Shown here in pieces: positions 36,161-48,848 of a stretch of DNA of 64,000 nt. The DNA is from Micropterus salmoides (Eukaryota > Chordata > Actinopteri > Centrarchiformes > Centrarchidae), in NCBI RefSeq assembly GCF_014851395.1, contig NW_024043372.1:15669559-15733558 (forward strand), given 5' to 3'. Positions within the stretch are counted from its first letter, which is position 1; each line of letters opens with the position of its first letter. The notes under the pieces were generated by a model. It was not told the origin of the DNA, made no database searches, and saw only the letters and a list, made by a program, of their open reading frames with translations. The translations under genes were made by a program, and so were the position numbers.

Positions 36161-36804
36161 CTGACTTAGTGCACAGCACTAATTGATATTTTTATATTAT
36201 AGTGTGCACAGGCATGATTTTTGCTATTTAAACTAACACATGACATTACAGTAATGTGAGTAAAAGTACAGTAGATCTACAGTTTGTCTTGCTGGACTGT
36301 TGACCCTCAATATGATAAAATGCAACACGACTGTTCTTTCTAATGCTGTTCATAAGTGGGAAAAGTTTCTGACCATTGAACTTGTGTTTAAAAATGGATC
36401 CCAGCAGTGCTGAATATTTCAACCTGACTGCACCTTCTGTTTTTTCTTTTTTTTTCTTTTTTTAAAAATCAGACTGCAAGATGAAGCTCCCTGCAGACCA
36501 CCCTCATCTGAAGCCATGATTGATGTCTTTAGGTGCTCTGACAGCTGAACATAATACACAGGAATGTTTCCTTGCTTTGATCTCCCTCCTGCGAGGCAGC
36601 CTTTTGTGAATCTGAGGAATTCAACGTGTATTTGTACAAATGCAGTCTGACATTGCTCTGACTCCACCACAGACTAGCAGAAGTGCTGTCAGTGCTGTTG
36701 TTTCAGGGCTCCTGCTGTGTCCCGCCCATGTAATCTTCTTTGGGGGTGAAGTTAGAAACAGCGACGGTTTGATCTTGGTGCTGGAGTTTGGGATTTATTA
36801 TAAA

Positions 36805-37060
36805 GCTGAAACAGTTCGATTTATACTTTAGTCGATAAACAGCAAATTAACTGACGACGAACAATTGATGATGGTTTACTAATAATTGAAGTGATTTATT
36901 AAGAAATAATGCTATAACTAGTTACATCTTCTGTAATGTAAGTATGCTTTTCTCTAATTTTATATCCTTGCACTTTGAATTTCTTTGCACATCTTTGGAT
37001 TGTTGGTCAGATAAAACAATCAATGTGAAGACAGCACCTTAGTGTAACACAGATGAAATG
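36805..37060 (+). repeat. AATCGATTA-type dispersed repeat, plus copy with deletion
   Basis: It opens GCTGAAACAGTTCG and TAGTCGATAAACAGCAAATT, and ends CATCTTTGGATTGTTGGTCA then GTGAAGACAGCACCTTAG. The central part is altered. Confidence 0.7.
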
Positions 37061-37932
37061 ATCTAGGTTTAAAAATAGGAAAAGCCTATAAAAATCTGAA
37101 TGAGAGTGATTTTATTCTTGAAATGCAACTTGAGAGATTATCTAAGGACTTTAAAGGGTTAAAATTCAGTTACCAGGGCAAAATAGACCGACAGGTTAGT
37201 TTGGCCAATCAGCTGACAGCAGGTAGGCCCGCCCACCTGCTCCCGTGTCTCTGGGAGCGAGCGAAAGTTAGTTTTTTCCCGCTGCTGTGTGTGTGGAGAG
37301 ACAGAAGTGCTATGCTGCTGTAGAGGATGAAAACTGTATTTCACCGCAGGGGATCCGCTATTTATTTATTTTTTCCATCGGGCCTTCTTTTGTGGCTTAA
37401 ATACATTTTGCTGGTCTTACCTTACCACTCTATGACCAGAGTTCTACTCTTATTGAGAAAAACTTTCATTGCTGCCACTTCATAACTTTTTTATTTTCAT
37501 TGTGTATACTGACGCACTACAGGAACATAATTTCATACCCAGTGGAAGGCAAATAGCAGCCCATGGTCAAACCCGGCCAGACGACTAAATATTTTCTTCA
37601 TTATATTTTCTTTTCATAATTTGCATCAAAATCTTTTCATAATCTTACACAAATGCAGTGTAGGGAACAATGCAAATAACAGGCTTGTGTAAATCCCAAT
37701 AAATAGTATGACCTTCAGTCAATGATTTGTGTCTCAAACACAAATCAGTAGCAGTCTAGCAGACATTGTGTTTGTTTTCAACGGCAACAATAACAGTAGT
37801 TTCATTTAAGCATAAATGGAACAGGTCACTGTTTATTGAGTGTGGATAACCAGTTGCATTTTAAGAGTAGTGCAACATAAAGCATACCTTTGTATGAGCA
37901 AACCACCAAATGAGTTTTGATGAGTCACATAA

Positions 37933-38888
37933 CAGTGTTTCCCATACATAGGCTTTATTTGGGCGACCCATATTAAAATCGTTTTTTATTGCAGCGCTGC
38001 ACACCGCATATTCTCGCTCTCGCGCTCTCACTCACTCACTCACTCACTCACTCACACGGACGGACGGACGGACGGACAACAGACCCGTCTGTGAATCAGT
38101 ATCATAAACACCGCTGCAGAAATCTGTCCAACACAACGCTGTCAATGTCAGAGACCCATCTTCAAAACAGTTATTAGCAAGCATGTAAGGAGCCTAGCTA
38201 ATAAGGATCTATGTAAACTTTGGAAAACAGTTAACAAAGTTGGCACGCTGTATAACTGGTAGTAAATAGGTGCGTTCGAGATAGGCCTACTGGCTGACTT
38301 TCGCTGACTTGATAGATAGGGAAATAAAAACAGCACCCTCAAGTCAGACACAATCTGCCTCCAGTAGACTGAGCGAGTTTACTGTGAGCTTAGAACAATG
38401 ATCAGGCCTTGGTCCCACAAGGTCTATTGACGTTTTGCAGCGCAGGTGTTGTGCCGAATTCTGCATGCCTGCCGTGAAGTGCATACACCTCGCGGGAGGT
38501 AACACTCTGTTATACTGAGAAAAGAGGTGGATGCAAATTTCGGCAGGTAGCCTACAATATCTGTTTTGCCGATTTATGCATTCACTTAATAAGGGCCTTT
38601 CAGGACACTTTGCTGCTCACATTGTTTGAACGCGGTTAACGTCACATGTTTTTGCTGAATCTCAAGAAATGGTAGCCTACTTTTACTAAGTGTAAGAATA
38701 TGTTAACGATTCTTAACGTTCATAAAATATATACTGATCATTTATCCCTATTGATGAACCCCACAAAGAATAGTATAGCATTTAAAAGCAGAACTTTAAT
38801 GTATTTTCATGCAATTCTCGGCAGGCATACAAAATTCGGCATACCCCTCCCCCGCCACAGTTACGCTTTCAATCTGTGGGAAACACTG
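37933..38888. mobile_element. Non-autonomous DNA transposon with CAGTGTTTCCCA ends
   Basis: The element starts CAGTGTTTCCCA and ends TGGGAAACACTG, an exact 12-bp terminal inverted repeat. CATAA occurs directly outside both ends (37928-37932 and 38889-38893) and may be the target duplication. At 956 bp it has no transposase. It carries a compound tetranucleotide repeat at 38026-38078. Elements with these ends are frequent in teleosts. Confidence 0.8.
38026..38078. repeat. Compound CTCA/CGGA microsatellite
   Basis: About seven CTCA units are followed by about five CGGA units, inside the transposon at 37933-38888. Confidence 0.9.
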
Positions 38889-38973
38889 CATAAACTGCCG
38901 TAACTCTGTTAGCACTCACTAGCTAATGTCTGTCCTCATATATAACCCTAAAACAACACATTTTATAAATTTG

Positions 38974-39090
38974 TCTGCTGCATAGCTTGAGTGTAGCACC
39001 ATGCTGCTGTTTATCAGGTATTATATTCCTTGCAGTGATTGAAAGTATCTTGTTGGGCCCACGGCCACACAGGAGAGTGATGCGGATGGA
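38974..39090 (+). repeat. Repeat unit R-38, plus copy
   Basis: This segment (CTGCTGCATAGCTTGAGTG to TATTCCTTGCAGTGATTG to CTTGTTGGGCCCACGG) matches the reverse complement of 41215-41362 over more than 100 bases with scattered differences. It is therefore a dispersed repeat. The family is not recognised. Confidence 0.7.
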
Positions 39091-39187
39091 TCCAACATTC
39101 ATTGCTGCCATTGTGGGGATCAGACAACTCTTTGTTTCAGTGACAATGGACACGCTGACCTCCATTTACTGCATGTAATACATTGAC

Positions 39188-39780
39188 TAGGGCAACAACA
39201 ATACATATCCAGATATTTAAAAAAAATCTGTAAATTCAATGAAATATATTTCTCTTCGTTATAAAGGTGACCTATAACACCATGTCAAATACCATGATAT
39301 AGAGTGGGGCACAGCAAGGAATGTAACTAATGTTAGCTAAGTTGTGGGTTTGCAAACCTTTGCTACTTGCTGCTGCAAAGCTAACATGCAGAGAGGACGA
39401 GACAGTCCCAGAGCAGCACAGCAGCTCCAGACAAGCATTACTCACAACTCACCTACTGCTATAGTTAACATCACAACAACAGCAGTCGTTGGTGAACTAG
39501 AAAGGAAGCTGAATATCCGTGGGAAAGTCATTAAAAGTTACCTGACATACAAATCGTGGCTGGATGGCAAGTGTGGAAGAACAGACCGCAGTGAAGTTAG
39601 ATTAAAGTTGGATATTAGTTTTACTAACTTCACAGTGATGCTAAGCGTCATCCCTTCACAAAAATACTGCGGTAAAGTGTGGAATTTGCGGCACAGCGAA
39701 ATAAACAATTGTGCATAATAGTGTACGATAGACGTTTTTCTATTGGCAAACGATATCTGTTGACATATCGTACAGCACTA
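39188..39780. mobile_element. Non-autonomous hAT-type element with 8-bp duplication
   Basis: The exact 8-base direct repeat ACATTGAC flanks it at 39180-39187 and 39781-39788. The ends TAGGGCAACAAC and (inverted) TAGTGCTGTACG are imperfect terminal inverted repeats of hAT type. At 593 bp it is too short to encode a transposase. An open frame on the plus strand, with its first ATG at about 39385 and its stop at 39716-39718, lies wholly inside and shows no recognisable domain; it may be a remnant or chance. Confidence 0.8.
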
Positions 39781-39799
39781 ACATTGACTATGGATAAAT

Positions 39800-42510
39800 A
39801 CCTCATATAGCCCCACTTCAAAAATCCCCAACTATCCTTTCAAGGTTGAATTTGTACATGAAAGCTAATTTCAGGGGGTGTGTAACAGTAAAAACACAGG
39901 TATATCTTCTTCAGTCCAACTTGTTCCACTTTAATAACCACCACAAAACATGGGGAACAAACAACAACAACCCTAACGCCTTCACTCAGTAGGTCATTCC
40001 TATCAAAGCCACACACACACACACACACAGCAAATGTATGAATCCAGGAAATAATCAGTTTAATTTAAAACAATCTTTAGTTGCAGCTACCATCTAACTT
40101 CCCATTAGCAACAGTAAAAATGACTGATCTGTTTCTTCTACTTCTGTCAACACAAGCAGCATGAAGCCTGCTGCTTCCCACACCGACAACATCACAACAT
40201 ATTATGAAGTGCAGTCTCCATAGACTGCTTCTCGGCGATAATTTAGGAGATCATCTCATTGCAGCGGCTTCAGATCTGAGTGCCTGCAGAGTCACAGCAT
40301 GGAGCTTTTTATTCCCCTTTGAAGAGCGTCAGATCATTCATCATAATGAAACAGGAGCTGGTCTCCTCCTGCCAGTCATGGCAGCCGACCCAGTCGGAAG
40401 GAAAGACTCTTAGAGGTGACCGCTGCTAATGGCTCAAGGGCCATAGTTTAAACAACATCACCCCCTAAACAATAAAAGCATCAATTTTCATGAAGCCCCT
40501 CCAATTCTCTTAAACCCCTCAACAGTAAATAATTGAGCCTTGTACTTAGCGGGTCTTATCTCTGCAGGGTGTCGCTCTCATGAAGTGGCTGTTTGCCCTC
40601 ATACTCTTATAAACACCAATGGATAGGCTGCACACACGCACAAACCCACACATGTACACACTCCCTCCTTCCTCCACCCCTTGCTCTATTAATTTCTCCC
40701 TCTATTTCTGTCATTCCTGCACACACACACACAGATCGCCCCAGGGGGTCTGCCTCTTCCCTGCTTTCATTAAATCATCAACTGTGGGCCAATGGGGGCT
40801 CTTCGTCATCATTAATCCAGATTAAACACAAATCCCCAGTTCTGACTCACACCCACAGACTGTTATTTAATGTTGCATCTTGTTACTCAACATAAGTCAT
40901 CATCAACGCCCATTTTGTCAGCCTGTTATTGGGACATCTTTTTTAGAAATACATTTTTTTCCCACAAGAACTCAAGGTTTTGAAAGTCTGTCCTTTCAGC
41001 CATTTGCTCATAAGTTGATCTCTGCTATATGACATTTGAAGCAGTCTCTGCAAACCCACCTAACCAGACTATCTCCCCACATTTTCCTCCTCCATGTTCG
41101 TCTCCATGCCAGAAGAGAATTTTTTTTTTTTAAAGGAATGAACAGTGTGGGAGACAGCGGTGCCTGGAAGGATCCTGGTAGGATTGGAGTTTGATAATGG
41201 ACAGATAGATAGAGAGACCTTGCCACTCCCCTTTGTGGCCGTGGACCAACAAGACACTTCCAATCATTGCAAGGAATATAACACCTATGAATAAATCTAA
41301 ACCCCAGAACTCAACCTGATATATAGCAGCAGGGTATGACACTGAAGCTATGCAGCAGACAATTATTAACTTTAAGGTCAAGGTAGAATTGCTTGTCATT
41401 CCCTCCATATATACCATACTACAGTACAGATAGTACAGTTCTCCACGGGCCCGCAAATCAGTGGGAGGACCAGGAGTTTTACAGGCACTGTGAAGTATTT
41501 TATTTTGGGAGTATTTTATTTATTTAAGAATTAAACTAATTTAGAAAACTTGTTGATTTAGGACAGTATCTAAGGAAGGATGTTCCAGCAGCTTATGTGA
41601 TCGTAAAACCCATTGGCAAAATATTGCTCACACAAATGTATGCTTTGTGCTGCACTACAAGACTTAAAATACAATTGATAGGTTATCTACACTCAATAAA
41701 GAGTGACACGTTCCATCTATGGTTAAATTAAACTACTGTTATTGTTGCCTTTGAAAACAAAAAACACGTTATTATACTGCTACCTATTTGTGTTTGAGAC
41801 ACACATTGCTGATTATACTTACAAGGTCGTGTTAATTGAGATTTAAACAAGCATTTGTGTATGTAACTTAGCCTATACAAAAAAACAACTGCATGAAAGC
41901 ATCATAACTCACTGTGCCATAAACAAAAACAACAGAAAAAAGAACTCAGCCTCTTTAAATTAGTAATCCACAATTAATACTAAAGGAAACTGCACAAGCC
42001 AAATTATAAGCCAACAGAAGAGCAGAAATTAGCAGCCATGAGAAACCAGCATCAACCTCATGCAGCAGCTGTGATATCTAACAAAACTCAAGTAATGCAT
42101 GTTAGCACTATGGAGGTTAGGACCAGCCGCTAGTTCTTACCTTTGAGATGTGGAACAGGTAGTGATCCACAGTGGTCCAGAGCTGGCAGGGAAGCTCCAC
42201 TTCCGGATTGAAATGGCAGCAGCAGCAGCAACAATGCAGCAAACACAAATATCTGCACAACGTGGCCCTGAAGCTATATTAAAATGTTAGCATGCTAGCT
42301 TCTTTCTTACGAGCTACATCAGCAGCAGGTGCTTTCAGATGCGTTGCAGCAGTTAGCAGACTAGCAGTTTAAACACCTGCTTTGAGATCAAAGGGTGCAT
42401 TGGTTTTATGTCACAGCAGGTACAGTGTGTCACGTATATCCGCACAGTTCAAGTTATCCAGTTTAGGTTTCAACAAGTATTTGAAACTATAACTATTAAT
42501 TATAGCTCTT
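39800..42510. other. Intergenic stretch, no gene seen
   Basis: It contains a CA microsatellite at 40009-40029, a CA-rich area at 40630-40730, repeat unit R-38 in minus orientation at 41215-41362, and AT-rich unique-looking DNA. Short frames on both strands carry no family features. Confidence 0.7.
41215..41362 (-). repeat. Repeat unit R-38, minus copy
   Basis: Read on the minus strand it aligns with 38974-39090: CTGCTGCATAGCTTCAGTG, then TATTCCTTGCAATGATTG, then GTCCACGGCCAC. Compared with the plus copy it has extra sequence in the middle (GAGTTCTGGGGTTTAG). Confidence 0.7.
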
Positions 42511-42514
42511 AAAT

Positions 42515-42760
42515 AAATGTGGTACACATACAAAAGTGAAGTAGAAGTATAATGTAATATAAGGAAAGTACTTATACTTAAGTACAGTACCTGAGTGGAT
42601 ATACTACTTCTACTCCACTACAATTAAGAGGCAAAATATTGTAATTATTACTCCACTACATTTATTTGATAACTTTAGTTATTAGTTACTTTTCAGATTA
42701 ATATTACAGAATATGATCAACAAAATATAAAGTAAAATAAAGTAGTCCACCTTCACCAGC
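42515..42760 (+). repeat. AAGTACTTAAGTAC-rich dispersed repeat
   Basis: It has AAAGTACTTATACTTAAGTA, CTACTTCTACTCCACTACA and ATTACTCCACTACATTTATT. The opposite-orientation relative is at 3895-4025. This is a familiar type of teleost interspersed repeat. Confidence 0.6.
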
Positions 42761-45700
42761 CGTAACACTGAAGTGATGTATCCATTAATGCATCAACATG
42801 TACATAATAATATATATCTGAAATGGGTCATTCTGCCCCCCGCCGTCCCCCAGACATCTTCTCCTTACACACAGTCTCAAGGGAAGGAGACTCTAATCAT
42901 GGCCCCCATTCTGTCTGGTATCACAACTGCATCCTAACCCTGGGATGTGTGGCCCACAACATCCAAAGTCTTCCTCATCATGCATGCTGGAACATCAGTT
43001 CTGAATCATTAAATCTCCTCAGAGCGAGAGATGGGAAATCAAAAAGGTGTCTGGTGGTGAGCCCCACCAGACATATCAGGTACCACATATCAAGACTGAG
43101 TCCTCATTGCGGTGGCTTGGATCCGTATCTGACCCCAGGCTCCCTCTCTTCCTCCCTGCTTTTGCTGTCGCTATCCAAATAAAGCAAAATGCTAACAAAG
43201 GTGTCTGGGTCAACACGGTCCTTACACAACAACAGATGATGAAAGTCACTGGATGAATAAATAGAGATTAGCATCTGTGGTAGCACTTTGAAGGTGAATT
43301 CACAAAGAGCTGTCTTTCGGAGTTTATTGAAATATTCATATAGTCACACATTTGCAAATAAAGTTCAGATGAAGGTATTTATATATGTTCTCATCCTTGG
43401 CAGGTGTCCTTGGCAGTTGTTGACGACATCAGCTGGGAAGCCAAATGCTGAATTGCACAACTTTGCTATTGACAACATTTGCGGGGAAACCTAAGGCTGA
43501 ATTCTGCAGGAAGCTGAGAAAAGACAGTGTCTTGGGCAGAATTTCTGTCTAATATAATACAGTATAAAGTCAATGAGACTTTAACCTGCCACTACACATT
43601 ATGATCAGAAGCCAAGCCATGTTAAAGCAAAGTTAACGTTGTGTTTTTTAAGGACAGAATTTCACTGATCTTACGGCTGTTAATAATTAATAATTAATAA
43701 TAATAAAAACTCTTACCAACATTGTGACTCAGCACTTTGATTCCCAGTGACCCAGACCCATTGGATTTATTCATTTTCTCTGCCCTCTAGTCCAGGGCCA
43801 AATGCATGGTTTATTATTCATAAAGGTGGAAGACTGAATCCGAGTTTTAAAGTTTCAAGTGTTACCTGGCTAAATAATGAACGGGTGGCCTGATTTTAAA
43901 AGCACCACAGAGAAAATATTTTACTCTTCTTTAGCTTTTTATTTAAATTCACCTTTCCCTGCTCCTAAGCCCTGCAGCTGACCCACCTACAATATGCACG
44001 ACCCCCACCCCATTTATTTCATCACCTATCTTTTACTTTCTCTTGCCCCCACCTTTCAGTTCATCCTCTTTTCGTTTATCTCCACCCCCTTCAATTTCCT
44101 CCTCCTGTGTGCTCCTCCTTTCCGCCTTTCCATCACTATCGCCTCCGTTTTTCGTTTCTGTGATGGACCATTGTGCTTGGTAACAGTCGCCTCGAGTCAA
44201 AACAACACACGCAAAATATCTCGGCTGCAGTCTGATGAGCACTGATAGTCACAGCTGAAATGTCACGGGGGGCCTGCTGTTAACTCTCAGCCTTTTTATA
44301 TACAGTCTATGCTCTCAGCACATCTATTCCTCCACACTTGAATAGAAAATTGAGCTTAGGGTATTAACTCTCTGTTGCACTAGCCGTGTCAAGTTCTTAT
44401 ATTACATCCAAGCATTTTCATGCATGTACTAAATTATAACAGCTTAGTGGAAACTGCAAAGTTTCATGAAAATTTAAGAAATATTTTCACATGCTCGTTG
44501 CTGAAGCAGACACTCTGCAAATGGAGATGAATACACATTAGGGAAATTAAAATAGAAAGTTCTTCATGTTGTCTGTCAGGGGAGCTGCTATAAATAAGTC
44601 ATAAGCCTATAAATATGCTCATAATGGAGTCTGATTTGTTGCACTTTCTTGTGACTTTTTGAATGTTTGTATTTTTTAAACATTTTTGGTCAAAAGAAGA
44701 CCTGGAGGATCTGTGTGGTTCCATTATATCATGTCAAGGGTCTCAGTCTACAGTCTGTGTTTTCATGTCTCTCTCTATCACACTTTTTAAGCCTCCTCAC
44801 ACTTGCCTAACTAAAATGTCTCTTGGCCATTGAATAGTCTAGATTCTGATTGGTTGAAATGTGTGGATTCACTTTTAGTAACCGGACAGTATAACCTGAC
44901 ACCTGTGACGTATGTGTTTGTCTGCAGTTCGTGCCAGTATTTAACACTGTGATTCTTTGCTGAAGAGCTTGGAGGTAGGGGTTATTTGTGTAAAACTGAT
45001 AAATGTTCAGTGAGAATCACACAAATTTAATTTCAAACATGTTAAATATTTGCTTGAGTAGGGACGTCCAAATCAGCTTACAGCAGGGGGAGGGAAAACA
45101 GGACTTCTGGAAGTAGCTACAGTGAAGCTAATGGCCTGGATGTCTGAGGGACAGCTGCAGGGGAAAGTAGAGACGAAGACAGAGGAAGGGACTAAATGTG
45201 ACGAATGTGAAGTCCGTCAGGGACTGTGTACACTTTGTATTACTTCCAAGCCCTCATTGCACTGAGAGGAAACAGACATTAATGATCACTGTGTGTATAC
45301 GGTCTGGGTATGACAGACATATTGCTAACACAGCCCTTGTGTTGCATCATTTCAGAAGGTGAGAAATGATTTGCAATAATCTCATGAACTTTAGACATGA
45401 CTCCTTCTTAAAATTGCACCCAGTATTTGTGACTCACAGGGCTTTTTGACCATCTCTTCCAGCCTGCTGTAGTTTTTAGAGATGAGTGTAAGCAGAAGCA
45501 AAACTGAAAAGGAGTGGGAGGAAAGGGAGAGAAGCATCTCTGCCCTTTATTTTAGTGTGAACATGAGGAGGGAGAGCAGGAGGAGGGTGATGGGATGAAA
45601 TGAGACATTCACCACTTCCCCTGAGGAGGAACAGCAGTACTGGGGAAGCCTGATGAGAAGTGGAGGGCAGTATGTGTGTGTCAGTATAAAACCTTACCCT

Positions 45701-48285
45701 ACATTCTAAATTTCATGTACACTAATGAAATGTATTAGTCTAAATAAAACATTTAAAATCTGAATATGCAAGTGCGCACACATGCTTGTGAGTGTACATA
45801 CATCTGTATGTGCATACATGCACATCTGTGTGTAGAAAGCAGGGTAATGAATGGCCCTTAGTTTACCTCAACTTCCCTCAGCTCTGTGATTAACTACCAG
45901 ATATATCCCAAATTAAAGATATGGGTTTTGACATTAACCCCTGTGGAGCGTCTCAGCACGGCACAGCCCTGCCCAGAGAACACAGCAGCTGTTGCCGCCT
46001 GGCGATTAGAGGGCACCTCAATTTGATCCAGAACAAACACACTGGCTGTGACTAAAGTAAGAGAAGGAAACAGCTAGTGATGACCCCTAAAACACCCCTG
46101 TACAGTCATGGAGCCACATCTCTGCAAGGAGATTTTAGTTTGTGCTGTTTTAAGGAGGTCCAAATGCTGTTTTACCAACTTATATACTATTTAAAACCCT
46201 TTCAGGAGTGAATAGAACTGTTCTGACTGGGATAAACAATGTAAAGTAAAATAGTAAACTGTTGCAAATCCAACGCACTGTTCAACTGTTTTAATAAATT
46301 TGCAGGGACGCAAAATCTTTTTATATTATTGTGTAATTTACTTATCAGTGAATGTAACTAATACTATCAACACCACCTATAAAATTATGATAAAAATATA
46401 AAAGTCAAAGCCAACTTTATTGTCAGTTCTACCAGGTACAAGGCACAGAGGATTGAAATTTCTGTCATGACCCACAGTGAATGCAAAACAAAAACAAATA
46501 AAAACAATAGATATTGTGATTGTTTTCTGATTCCTTTGTTTGCAAAACTTACAAAATGATTTGGCTGAAATCAGCTGGATTGAAAACCACGGTAATTGTT
46601 TATGGTTTTGGTTTGGATTCAGATATGGGATTTCTGCCAGTCAATGATTTTATGGGTTTAGAAGCATAACTATAATTCTTCATTCGTGTCCTTATGATAA
46701 AGTCTGATATCTTGGATTTCCAAGTTGGCTGTGTTCAAAGTCAAACCAAAATGACAAATGATAAAACATCAACTGTTACAGATTCTAGTTTGTGCTGTTT
46801 TAAGCCAAGGATTATCATGTGTCAAAAACTTATTTGTGCGGATGAATTACTGGATTTGTAAAACGCTTTTTTGCCTGAGACAAGCACTGTAAAGTCAAAC
46901 AATACCATCCTATAAAACCGATAACAGCTCTGACTTATAGTTTGTAATGTAAAAAAATGCTGCAATACACTATGATTTAATATATATATATTCAAGCAAG
47001 TTTTGACCATGATATTGAATTATTATTTGTTTTGAAATTATTTTTCATCCACAAAGCTTGGTGGCTTAAGACCATCCTGTAATATGAGACTCATAGTTTC
47101 AATCTCAAAGTAAATCTATCTACTTTAAATCCATGCAACATACTATCCTCAGGCCCTTGATTCAGATCAGTGAAAACTCCACATAAGAGCATGAGGAAAC
47201 TTTGCACTTTTGCAGCCCTGAGTTTTAGCAGCATATAACTTTACTATTAAATGATTGATGGACTGAATTACCCAGAAATCATGTAACTTGACATCATGTT
47301 ATCAACTGCACAATCCTTGCAGTGAGAATATTTTGAGTTTTGCTTATAAGCTTCAGCTCATCACCACTAAAGGAAAGAGAAGACTCCCTGCTAATAACCA
47401 TACCTAGCTAGAGGTTCATTTCAGACAACTGGACGAGTTTGTCATGTCTCAGATCAACTTCCCTATTGCAGCCCCAACATTTAGATTTAGCCATGTGCGC
47501 AGCCTTATTTTTAGAGGGTAGAGACGATTTGTGTAATGTAAGAAAAGAATCTAGAGAATCTTTCACCGTGTCTCCTCTTCAGCTTCTTCCATCCTGCCCT
47601 TCGTCCATCCCTTTATCTCATCATCCTTCATCCTAAAAGTTCAGCTCAACAGCAGCCATTAAACATTTAACGGCTGACTTTTACTAGTTTCTCAGAGCAA
47701 CAAAATCCTTTTCCCTCAGCACATGAATATGTAAGGAGACTCTGTCAATGCACGAGCGATATAAAAAGGAGAGCAGGCCACGATTACACTTCTGGCTGAA
47801 AGCTGCTGTTGTGTAGCCTTACATCACATCATCTCCTGGTGCAGAAAGGCTCACTACTGGAACACTAACCCATTAGGCTACAATTTCTACTGGCTTTTTT
47901 TCTGTGTCACGGCTTCCTTTTCTGTGTCATCGCAGTTGGAATGCATGTGGTGGTCCCCACATGGGGAATCTCTTGACTTGAATCCTGAAATGTTCATATT
48001 TCTGTCACTGCAGTTGGAGTCCAACACTCTGCAACAGTGACAGGATTTTCCTAACAATTTCTCTAAGTATGTGAACTAGCAATGACCCTCTGAATGCTAG
48101 ACGTCTTTTTCTGTCACATTAATGATGTGTCTTCCGTAAAGCTCAGGATGTTTTTGACAAGGTTTTGCGCAAAACATTCTCACTGTGGTAAAGATGACGA
48201 CGTCACAACAGATATTTCACTTTTAAAATTACTGTAGCCTCATGTTAACCTACATGCCTAAAACTATTTAGATCACTTTAGAGAC
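42760..48285. other. Intergenic stretch, no gene seen
   Basis: The stretch is mostly unique-looking AT-rich DNA. The 119-codon plus frame at 42823-43182 has no recognisable domain and overlaps other frames. At 46405-46480 an ACTTTATTGTCAGTTC...GGATTGAAATTTCTGTC segment resembles the 3' end of a fish LINE or SINE. No splice-bounded exon could be supported. Confidence 0.65.
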
Positions 48286-48289
48286 AGAG

Positions 48290-48640
48290 GTGACTACACG
48301 ATTTTAGTTCTTTTTTATTCGAGTGCCACCTTTGATAACAGTCGGTCATGGTATCAGCTTGCATCGCTTGGAAACTTGGGCAGGAGTCATGGGCCCAGCT
48401 CAAAGCTTTTTACACTCATACCTGTCCAACAGAACTATTTCTGTTGCTTTGGGTAACTTTACTTCGTCAATGTCTTTGTTGAGTTGTGGTGTCCCTCAAG
48501 GCTCCGTTCTCCGTCCTTCTGTTCTCTATACACATACTGCCGATTGGTCAGGTTATTCAACATGAAGATGTGCATTACCATTGCAGATGACAGTTATCAG
48601 TTAGACATGCCCTTAAAAACCAGCAGCCAACCATTCTCAC
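48290..48640 (+). pseudogene. Decayed LINE reverse-transcriptase fragment (L2-like)
   Basis: One frame reads SYLSNRTISVALGNFTSS then LLSCGVPQGSVL, the conserved reverse-transcriptase block of non-LTR retrotransposons of the L2/CR1 type. Just upstream, traces of an AFD-like aspartate motif are visible only after changing frame. Downstream, after another frame change, ADDSYQLDMPLKTSS recalls the ADDTQLYLPLK motif. It is thus truncated at both ends with at least two frameshifts and cannot be active. Confidence 0.75.
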
Positions 48641-48848
48641 AACCTGAACTTCTTTGTAAAAGTTTTTGAAAATGTTTGATATTGTTTGTTTTTATCCGTT
48701 TTTTTTATCTTATTCACTTTGTTTTTACATCCTCCTTGCTCTTATTCTCATTTTCTCTACCTTGTCTGTTTTTGTTTTTTTTTTTTATAAAAAAATGACC
48801 TAAATAGGTAATCAACATTGCTGAGTAGTGCAATAAGAATGTAAAAAG

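Larger units (their letters stand above)
34860..37930. other. Intergenic stretch with repeats, no gene seen
   Basis: No exon was recognised. It contains a perfect 20-bp palindrome AAGCGTTATTAATAACGCTT at 35510-35529, G12 at 35899-35910, AATCGATTA-type repeats at 35925-36160 and 36805-37060, and otherwise AT-rich DNA. The small frames at 36419-36670 (-) and 37123-37323 (+) show no domain. Confidence 0.7.

Noticed and set aside
38026..38078. CRISPR-like or satellite array
   Set aside because: It is only a short compound tetranucleotide repeat without spacers, in a vertebrate genome.
41130..41456. 108-codon minus frame with a membrane-like segment
   Set aside because: It spans the dispersed repeat R-38, whose other copy does not keep the frame.
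42823..43182. 119-codon plus frame
   Set aside because: No domain, no convincing splice sites, and competing frames on both strands. It is kept only as part of a gene-free stretch.
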